From contig CM035809.1 in assembly GCA_020466095.1 (NCBI GenBank), positions 7,537,723 through 7,601,722 of the forward strand: 64,000 bases of DNA, given 5' to 3'. A program made the translations under genes and the position numbers. The DNA comes from Chlorops oryzae (Eukaryota > Arthropoda > Insecta > Diptera > Chloropidae). Under the pieces are notes generated by a model. It was given only the letters and a program-made list of their open reading frames with translations. It was not told where the DNA came from and searched no databases. This document shows, one piece after another, positions 55,338 through 64,000 of the stretch; positions within the stretch are counted from its first letter, which is position 1; every line of letters begins with the position of its first letter.

Positions 55338-56116
55338 TTAACGCTTTCGCGCCTACTGGGACAATACGTCCCACTCAGTTAAAACTTGAATTTCTCTACT
55401 AGGACATATGGGGCAAAACACGTCAAGTGTGCCCGATTTGAATGAAACTTGGTACAGTTGTTAAGATGTAAGAGCACGTTAAATATGCAAAAGAAGAGAA
55501 AATTTTAATCACAGGTTGCCGAGATACAGGGTGTCAAAGTTTTGATTTTTGCTTCGAAGAACATATTTCATTGAATTACAATGGGGCTAAAATCGCCTCA
55601 CTACAAAAATTTTTCGAATGTTTCTTTAAAAAAATTTTCTGAACTTTTTGAAAACAATACTTTAAAAATTTTTGGTTAACGGTAAATGAGAAAAATTTCG
55701 AATTTTAGTTTTATTTCTTGATTTTCGAGGAGAGACGACAGTTGTTTTAATTTTTTTTTAATTTTGAAATAAAGCTTAGTTTTTCCCCTTTAAAATGATG
55801 CATAAATCATAATGGGCCGACCATGATTAGTGCTCCAAATACAGCATTGAACATGCTTACCTAGCATATTTCCCTCAATAATCAATAAGCGAGCGCATAA
55901 TTGTCAAGCGCAATCGTGACGTGCTGTTTTGATATTACATAGCGCTCGCTTATTGGTTATTGAGGATAATATATCAGGATAACCGAAGGAAATTCGAAAA
56001 TTTTGAGTATGCAGAAAAAGCTTTTTTTTTTTTTTTGCTCCGTTATCCATTTCTGCAATCAGTTTTTCAAAAAAATGACTGTGTTTCGAGAATAAACTCC
56101 GGCGCGAAAGGGTTAA
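55338..56116. mobile_element. TTAA-flanked element, 779 bp, with internal hairpin
   Basis: The left end TTAACGCTTTCGCGCC and inverted right end TTAACCCTTTCGCGCC differ at one base, giving 16-bp ends on a TTAA target. This again fits piggyBac-like MITEs, with a longer interior than the others. A strong inverted repeat sits at 55873-55965. No transposase frame is present. Confidence 0.65.
55873..55965. repeat. Long hairpin inside the TTAA element
   Basis: Arms of 24 bp (55873-55896 and 55942-55965) match at 23 positions around a 45-nt loop. The left arm begins CCTCAATAATCAATAAGC. It may be a nested MITE end pair or a structural part of the host element. Confidence 0.8.
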
Positions 56117-56408
56117 AAATATGTGCTATAATCGTTGAAAAGATTTCAAAGGTAAATCTGAGCCTTTGATTATACGCATTAATATTCATTATCATAAAAA
56201 CTAAATAATTTTTGAATTTTTATTAATATTTTTGACCTGATTTGTTAATGTTAAAAAAGCCATTGAATGACATTATAAAATGAATACTCAAAGCATAAAT
56301 TAAAATCTTATGAAGATCATTTCAATGAATATTCAGAAATTAATAGATTTTACAAGTTTTTAAGCATATAGCCCCACTTAATAGACCAGAATGTTCTGTT
56401 TTAGTGTC

Positions 56409-56895
56409 TTAAGGGGACCTTCTGGTTAGAATTTTTTGAAAATAGATATTTTTTTATATATTTGAAGAATAACTTTAAGAATAGGCTGCAATTTCGTAAA
56501 CATGCAAAATTTGTTCTACAGCTTTTTTAGAAGGTGGAGACAGTTTGCAGCGCGCTTGAAAAGCAACTTTGAAGCGTTAATCTCAATCCATTTTTGTCGA
56601 CCTGGTGTGAATGAAAAAAAAAAACATCGAACGATGTCAATTTAAATGGTATTCATAACATAATGGCTTTGCGAACTAGAATCGATTTTCATTTCAAGCT
56701 AATAATTTTTTCATAAAAAATGGTCAAAAAGGTGTTTTCGATGGGTGCATAAAAAATCGCTCATTGTCAATTAAAAAAAATTTTTATTCTATTCTTCCAA
56801 GCGATTCATATTATTAAAAATTCTATTTTCTATTTTTCGATTAACCAAACTCAAAATCTTTCACACAGGAGTATTTTTCAAAGAGGTCCCCTTAA
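56409..56895. mobile_element. TTAA-flanked MITE, GGGGACC family
   Basis: TTAAGGGGACCT at 56409 is mirrored by AGGTCCCCTTAA ending at 56895, giving a 487-bp non-coding element on a TTAA target with 12-bp perfect ends. The terminal bases differ from the CCCT family, so it is a second TTAA-targeting group. Confidence 0.7.
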
Positions 56896-58254
56896 ATTAA
56901 AATAACCAAAAAAAAAAAAAATTATAAAAAAATTTTAATTTTTTCAAAAGAATCATTTCAGCCTGCAACTTAAATTCATTTGTTAGATTTTTCATAGTTT
57001 ATAAATGCTATAGCCCACTTAAATCGAGTGCTCTAGTCGAAGGTCCCTTAAAATATCAGCGCCCTTCAGAGAGTCAAGAAACCAATTTGGCTTAATTGAC
57101 TTTAACATTCTTACATGTCTTGACACGTATCTACTTCTACTTCTACTTCTACTTGATATAGAAAATAATGACCACAGAAGGACTGTTTTATGTACAAGTC
57201 TTAATGGTAGGTTCATGGACGTGCTATTATAGCACAATTTTTGCCCGACTACTGACTGCTCAACAACTGCCCCCAATCGGGCACCATGCTCTACTCGTAT
57301 GCCGCCCAATTTAAATAGAGATTTGGACACGTTCGCCAAATGTTATTCGAATTCTTCGGAAACAAACATGTCTTTCCACAATAGGTAATCTCGCATTACT
57401 AAGTTGTGTTGATCTCATGACTTTCCAAGTAAATTTTCGTTTCGTTTCATTTCATCAAATTTAATGTGCCACTCTAAAAACAGAAACTGCAAATATTGTA
57501 CTTTTCCATTATTGAATTACACGTTCTTTTCTTTTTCCCCATTTAAAGGAAATTCGTTCGAAATTCATGAAATTACGTGCTCCAAGAGACTGAGTTGAGC
57601 TGAAACAACACATTCCCAATGACTACGACGACGACGACGTTGCATTGTTTCGGTTTCTGTCGATTTCCTCTGCTCAAATTAAAGTGAATATATGTGCATA
57701 TATATACGACTTTGTACACATATTTGTGTGTATGTATGTCTATCTTTATGTATGCTGTTTAAACAAAAATTGCGTACAAAGCGCAGTTCCGTCCTTCAGT
57801 TCGTATTATGTGCAAATATGTGCTTTCCAAATGTTTGCCGAACTATATTCTGTTTGCTTTTCGAGCATAAAATTCACTGCCAAAACTTGACATGCACAAA
57901 AACGAAAGGGACACACACACACACCACACATTTCGAATATGGAATATAGCCTCTGTTGTTCGGCCATATTTACCTCAACAATGTTGAGGCTCTACATAAA
58001 ACATATTGACAACAACATTCGACATTCGACAGCAATGTTCTGTGTTATCACAATTGGTTAAACGAAACATGTGTTTTGAGGTCTATAGGGGCAGGTTTCG
58101 GAAAATTCATGTCCTCAAATGCAAATTTTTGAAATTTCTTATTAATTTTTAAAATAAAAAAAAAATTATTTTCCCAATAAAAAATATAAGCAATTAAGGG
58201 TGTTATAGTCAGGTGGCAATGGAATACCCGACACAGACACATATATTTAAATAA
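56896..58254. other. Unannotated sequence
   Basis: Contains a CTTCTA hexamer run (57129-57153) and CA runs (57910-57925). A 106-codon minus frame at 57019-57339 is partly encoded by the hexamer run and has no recognised domain. Confidence 0.4.
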
Positions 58255-58900
58255 TTTTTAATATCAAGAGTTGTTTCAGGCCATAAGGGGCCCATATACT
58301 GACTTTTGTTAAATTTCTTTATGAAAACCGCCCCTTTGCCACGCCCAATTTTCCAATTTTTATAAATCTAATAAATATACGATCAAATTCTAAGTTTCAT
58401 TAAAATATTTCAAAAATTTCCGATTTTGAGGCAGTTTTGGGATTTTTGTGACAGACCCTAGTACTGGAGGTACCCTTAATAATGGACCGATCAAAGAAAA
58501 TTTTAGAGAGGATGTTAATGACTACAAAGGAAGCACAAGTGCCAGTTTTCGTCCAATTCCCATTTGAATTTCGGGTGTAAGAGACAATATTCGAAACACG
58601 CACACGCCAAAAATGCCACGCCCACTTTTCCAATTTTTGGAAATAATATTACTGGCCTTTAAATATGTTCAAATATCAAAAAAATATCATCAAAATATCT
58701 TGAAAAAATTCGATTTTAGAACAGTTTTTGTGATTTTCATAACAAACCCTAGTACTAGAGGTACCCCTAAAAATGGTCTGATCGGGTCCATTTTCGAACT
58801 CGTTCTTATACATGTGCCTGTGAGTAAGCATACCAATTTCGTCAAGATAGCTCAACTCCTTCGATAAGAAAACTGGACAGACAGACGGACAGACAGACGG
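58255..58900. repeat. Diverged tandem repeat (period about 279 bp), likely transposon-derived
   Basis: Blocks CCACGCCCA-TTTTCCAATTTTT, GATTTT-AG-CAGTTTT and CCCTAGTACTRGAGGTACCC occur in the same order at about 58338-58490 and 58617-58780. The second copy is followed by GGACAGACAGACGG repeats (58873-58900). Similar CCACGCCC and GACAGACGG wording is common in fly interspersed repeats, so a transposon origin is likely, but no protein or clear terminus identifies the class. Confidence 0.6.
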
Positions 58901-60033
58901 AAACAAAAGACGACAGATACGAAGACAGAATCGATTAGAACAGTTTTGTGACATAACGATGAGACAGACAGAGGACGACTAACAATACGGTACATGTCTA
59001 TTTTCGAACTCGTTCTTTCTGGTGCCTTAGTAGCATACCGAATTCGCGATACTCACCTTTAGAATGGATAGATCATACACTCTATTGTTACAAACTGTTA
59101 CTACAAACACTTACTACCACGCTAGGTACAAATACACCAACTTTTTATTTATTATACTTATTATTTAATATGCATTAGTTATATTTATTTATGATCATTT
59201 AGAATAATTGAGAACATAAAAAATGTGGTTCAATGTTATGTATTATTGAAAAATATGTTGGCAGCTTCCTATTGTCAAGAATGTTATCAAGAATGCCAGT
59301 ATTGGCGCTTAACGACATCCAATAAATATTGACAAATTTTTTAATAATAGGTACCTAAAAACATGTAAGTTTCCCAATTTTCTACATGATCAGATGTGAT
59401 GTATTATATTACAATTTTAAACAATTTTAAATCTACCACTTTTTATACAAATCTACCACTTTTTCTTTAAAAATCTACCACCTTTAAAATTTTCAAGTCC
59501 GAGCACTGCTGGTGACGCTGATCATTTCTATATACATACATTTTGTATGGTCGATCTCGACTGGTTCTGGGTGTTACACACAACCACACAAACGCATTAT
59601 ACCCTCGACACAGAGTGTGTCGGGTATAAAAACCGACCAGAAAATGTCAACAATTACAGTGATGTAACATTTGTAAGAATTTAAATACGATTGAAGAAAT
59701 TCTATCGACCTTCGCTCATTATTTTCCATATAATTATGTTCTCTTCTCCATTGCCTTCGGTTCCTTGGTCTAAATTCACTGGAAAATTGTTGCTTACGTT
59801 AGCCTCTTTCGTAAGGTTAATTACACTACAATATTGGGCAACCGCTGTGTGTGCATGTCGGAGCCGCTGTCGTCGTCGGCATCGTCACCGTCGCCATTCG
59901 TTGCTCGGATTTCTGTATTTTTTTTTTTTTTTTTTTGTAATTTTAGACTTTAGTCGCTGGCAAAGGTCGTTTGGCTGTTGGTCGCAACATGACACAACAA
60001 CACAACATCGAACTAGCCGGCCGAGCAACCAGC
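58901..60033. other. Unannotated sequence with one hairpin
   Basis: At 59597-59629, TTATACCCTCGACAC and GTGTCGGGTATAA form a hairpin. Such GGGTATAA hairpins often sit at ends of fly repeats, so 58255-59629 may be one decayed element. A T run lies near 59917-59936. No gene. Confidence 0.4.
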
Positions 60034-60172
60034 CAGTCACTCAGTCTTTCAGTCACTCAGTTACTCAGTCACTCAGTTGCTCAGCCACTCAGTAACTCTG
60101 TTGCTCAGCCACTCAGTCAGTCAGTCAGTCAGTCAGTCAGTCAGTCAGTCAGTCATTCAGTCTGTCCGTCAG
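60034..60172. repeat. TCAG/CACTCAG short tandem repeat
   Basis: A region of CACTCAGT/GCTCAGCC variants leads into a pure CAGT tetramer run (about 60113-60155). It encodes false Ser/Gln-rich peptides. Confidence 0.9.
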
Positions 60173-63100
60173 TGAGAATATCATCTACACTCACCGTAGT
60201 CACCGGAGTCACAGCTGTTTTCTCTAAGCTGCTTAAATTGTATGCAACATGAAACCTTAACGACCGGCAGATTTTCTTTCGACCGTCTCCAGCGAATAAT
60301 GCGCTGCTCTTCCTCTAATTCCTCCGCCCATCGTCCAATGCACCATCGTCCATCGTCCACCACGCGATGCGATCCGATGCGATGCCATGCGATGGTTGTT
60401 GGTAGAACACACAACAAACAGTTCGAGTTGATTGTTCGCCATGCATTGTTGCTGGGGTTTCGTCTTACCACGCCCGTTTAATGCGCAGACGCAAAATCCC
60501 CATTTATCTGACTGAATCTGCTGAATTGTACGCTCAGAGCATATTCGGCATATCGGCTGGCTGCTGGAAACTAGCATGGCTTTCTAAATGGCCAACATGC
60601 CGTGCAGAGACGCAGTCTGTCTGTCTGTGTGTGTATGTGATTTCACTTCCCAGGAAAAATGAGCATTGTCTGCATAATATTTTGGTATTCCAATGAACCT
60701 GAATTTTTGCTTTTTTGTGCTGCTGCTACAGCGGTTGCCTGCAGAACAGAATACAATCTCCCTATTCACAGCAGCAGCCGCACCATCATCATCATCATCA
60801 TTACCATTGGAAGGAAGTTTCAACTGCGAGTTGAGTCGCCTCTAAGCTCCTACCGAGCGAAGTTTCTGCTTTAAAGTTACATAGTAAAGTAAATATGCCG
60901 GCATTTTTCGCATTGCACATTTGTGTCTGCATTTGTCAGGGAGATCCTATTAAAGGACTTCATGGCATCTCAGACTGGCTTACGGGCTGCTTTCCTGCTT
61001 GTCGCTCGTAAATGCTGAGATTATTTCCCTACGATTTTTGTGAGTAGCTACGAGTATGTCTCCATATTCGGTTATGTACTTTGCAATCGTTACGATTTAC
61101 TTCTTCGGCTTGTCTGTCTGTCTGTCTGTCGGTCTTTCTGTGAGCGTGTGTGTGTGTGATAGGACTCTTTAAAGTCGGATTATCTTATCTATTATTGAGT
61201 TGGTTACTGAAACTACCAGAAGTGGGTGTGAACGCCAGTCGACTCAGTCGGTTGAGTTCAGCTCAGCTCAGGATTTCGTGGAAAACATTTTCGACAAATA
61301 CTTTCATCTAGATACATAAGTACATACGTACATACATTTGATACATATGTGCATGAGTATATAGTGAGTTTTTTGGAAATGGGCGTTGCAGTTTTATTAA
61401 GCTTTTTTTGAAGCACCCTCTGTCTCTCAGTCTATGCCGTCACCCAAGCCTGCCTGGCGGGTATTTTCAATGCAACTTGTTTTTGGGGCATTTATATGGC
61501 TCAGTGAATAAAACTGAAATTGTAGAAGAGCGCACACACACACACACACACACGGAAAGGTATTATTTTAAAACAATACGCTAGCCAGGATTCATAGAAA
61601 ACGGATACTTTTTGGTGTAGCTGGGCAAGCGTATACGGGTACCGGAAATCTTAGCACATAAAGCATGAAACTTACTGAATTTATGAATTCCGTTGTATTC
61701 GCTATAAAAACAGGAAATGGCTTTACGGAAAATTCCCTTCATTCTTTTGGGAGTTTTTGTTTTAATTTCAAATGTTTGCGATTACGGGAAAACTCTATGC
61801 TGGGACGATGTTGGACTATGGACAACGCTTTTCGATTTCCTATCGTAAATTGAATAACATTAAAGATTAAATGATTTAATTTTTTGCTATTGCTTTGATA
61901 TTGCTGATATTGATATGCTTCGAAGTTAGTCAAGCAATTCGGACACTGATTGAATCATAAATGTTGCAGCAAAAATAAGAAATTGGCAAGAAATGTGGGA
62001 GCTTCTTTGGTCACGATGGATATGAGAGGAGCGATATGTAATCGTCTTATTGTGACAACCTGTGCTTATTTGTGGCTTTTATGAGTCAACAGAGATGAAC
62101 AATAAAGGATTTGATATATGAATTCTATATTAAGAATGATCAATGAGAAATCGTTGCTTTAAAATGAACCCTCAAACCTCTGGATTCGAAAAAAGCTGAA
62201 GACCAAGAAGACTTGTTATGCCATGATGGTCTGTTTGATCACAAGTTGAAGGCTTCTCTGACCATTGTGACATATTCATATTCATACAACACTCGCCGTC
62301 AAAGCTATTCCACGCCAAAGGCGAAAAATGAATCTATAAACATCCTTGGTCTTTTTCAAAATTTCCCCAGGCCCATGCTTAAAAGTACCTTTTGACCAAC
62401 TTGATAATAGGACTGTTCCAATTATGATTTGAAATTTGGTTTGAATCTTGGTGAAAAGAAGAATCATTAAGCTCTTTATCAGCTGCTTTACAATCAGGTC
62501 CAAATTGTACCCCATAGGCAGTGGATTTCCACGGTTCGAACCCATTTTGGCATCTCAATCGATGGCGAATAACTCCAAGGATTCTCATGTGACGGTGTCT
62601 TTGACATACTCAGTACAATTTGTCGGTCATCGAAGCACAAGTGTACTCAAATGCCATCGATACCATATGGCCATTTCCAGAAAAAGTAAACTTTTTGTCG
62701 CGTCCGTATGTAGCTGCTTGCCATTCGGGACTGCATAGAAACTTTGGGAAATATAAAAGTCCGCTAAATCTCCACGAAAGGATTAACGAGCTAAAGTACT
62801 ATTTACCGCATACTTGAATTCGGGACTTAAAATTGTCATTTAAGTGTTGCGTCCGTTTGGAAATGTCCATATGAAGGGTGGTCAAGAAACATCGAATAAT
62901 CCGTAGAGACTGGATAGAGTGAACTAATTTTTGCAAGGCCTGTTCATACTACCGAGGCTTAAGTTTTGTTTGTTTAATTTGCTTTATTTGATTAAAATAT
63001 GATAACAAACTTCACCGAGTTACTCACTCTGCCAGGGATTTACACCAGAATCTTATGTAATATGCCTGCTCCAATTCTAGCATTCTTAGTCAGTTACCTT

Positions 63101-64000
63101 AAGAGATAATTGTGTCTTGACTTTTAGCATATTAAACTAAAATTCGTGTTCCTTATTATCAGTAAATTTTAGCTTGAATTCAATTTTCATTTCAATAGAA
63201 ATTTATCTCGAAAATAATGAACTCTCATTAAGGACACATGAGCTCCTATCAATTAGAGAGCGGAAACTTTCGACAAAAAGAATCGAAGGGCTTCGAAGGG
63301 AAACTTTATACCGGGATATTTTATTTTCCATTGTATTTCCAAAATGAAAATTACTTCTAAACAAGTCTTCCACTTTTATTGAGGATAATTTTCTAGGAAC
63401 AAAACCCATCGAGAACACAACTTCATAAGTAATCAAATTTCCTGTTGGCATTCTCCAAAGCGCTAGTATTCTGGAATGCCATCGTTACCACCTTAACTCC
63501 CTTCTAGAGGCCTGCTTGAATCATGGTCTTTGCTTGGAAAAATATGGAATGTGATGATCTTCATAACTAAACTGAAAGACAATTAATGAAGATAATGTCC
63601 GAAGCAAGTCCAATAACTGGTCTCAACACTTCTAGAGTTTCATTGCCGAAGAGCTTTGAATGCATGAAGTTGTGGTCTAAAATTATTCTTATAACCGCAA
63701 CCAAAACAATCCATAAATAATGCATTTCCGAAATTCCTTCCTCGAACAAAAACTTTTGGCTTTCAACAGTCGGTCGAACCCGTCGCCATGAAGCCAAATT
63801 TATTATGCTTCGGATTTATTAACGACGGTTTTTTCTTTCTCTTTTCTGTATGCATAAAATGTGCTGCGTTTTATAATAACACGAACACACTAAGTATGCA
63901 GTTTGTTGGTCCCGTTAGTTTGTGACTTACAAAAAGGGCTTTTCGGTCCATTGTAAATCATTTCAAATGAGCATAATTTACATGAGCAAAATTATTCACA
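60173..64000. other. Unannotated sequence
   Basis: Region 60180-60500 is GC-richer, with GCGATGC repeats near 60363-60390. There are CAT (60784-60800), TGTC (61110-61130) and CA (61531-61553) microsatellites. Open frames such as 62448-62738 have no recognisable domain. No gene, tRNA or clear element ends were found. Confidence 0.4.

Noticed and set aside
57019..57339. 106-codon minus-strand frame
   Set aside because: Contains a Ser/Arg stretch from the CTTCTA hexamer run and no known domain.
62533..62550. B-box-like GGTTCGAACCC
   Set aside because: No A box at proper distance and no tRNA-like fold around it.

Overview
This is 64 kb of AT-rich animal nuclear DNA, most likely from a brachyceran fly. 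The two tRNA families present match the higher-fly form: tRNA-Tyr(GTA) with a short intron and tRNA-Cys(GCA). The other clues are abundant CATA and GTT microsatellites and fly-type transposon ends. The species cannot be fixed from the sequence. No cellular protein-coding gene can be supported. The longest open frames lie in simple repeats or carry no recognisable domain, so the window reads as a large intergenic region or a giant intron. The only protein-like signal is a decayed C-terminus of a non-LTR retrotransposon (45.6-45.9 kb, minus strand).

Supported genes are five tRNAs. Four are tRNA-Tyr(GTA) (21.5, 22.3, 23.4 and 28.4 kb, plus strand) with identical exons and four different introns of exactly 17 nt. 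One is tRNA-Cys(GCA) (32.2 kb, minus strand). The first three Tyr genes sit in a diverged tandem duplication; the second interval is longer than the first by about the length of a SINE inserted in it.

The rest is mobile and repetitive DNA. (1) At least seven SINE copies, intact or truncated, with at least three kinds of tRNA-like head, share one 3' domain. The same domain ends the non-LTR fragment at 45.5 kb, so this looks like a LINE/SINE partnership. (2) Many short non-autonomous DNA transposons recognised from inverted ends and, for some, target-site duplications: hAT-like (8-bp duplication), TTAA-flanked (piggyBac-like ends), TA-flanked (mariner/pogo-like), palindromic elements, and a 1.43-kb foldback-like element. 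(3) Large simple arrays: about 630 bp of (TTAGG)n at 19.5-20.2 kb abutting a SINE tail, (TTAAG)n at 12.2-12.8 and 26.9-27.0 kb, a GA polypurine block (4.7-5.36 kb), an ATC/CAT block (51.0-51.9 kb), TCAG repeats (60.0-60.2 kb), degenerate arrays of a TTTCGGA-CTC/GTC motif (29.9-30.8 and 41.0-42.6 kb), and a 105-bp satellite rich in GGATATCC beside a MITE built of the same motif (35.9-36.4 kb).

The most notable points are the TTAGG array, in a lineage (Diptera) whose telomeres lack TTAGG, sitting exactly where a SINE tail should be; the shared LINE/SINE 3' end with several heads; and a short segment shared between 41.4/41.65 kb and 43.98 kb, bounded by GTCATTT microhomology, that looks like a templated insertion later amplified in tandem.
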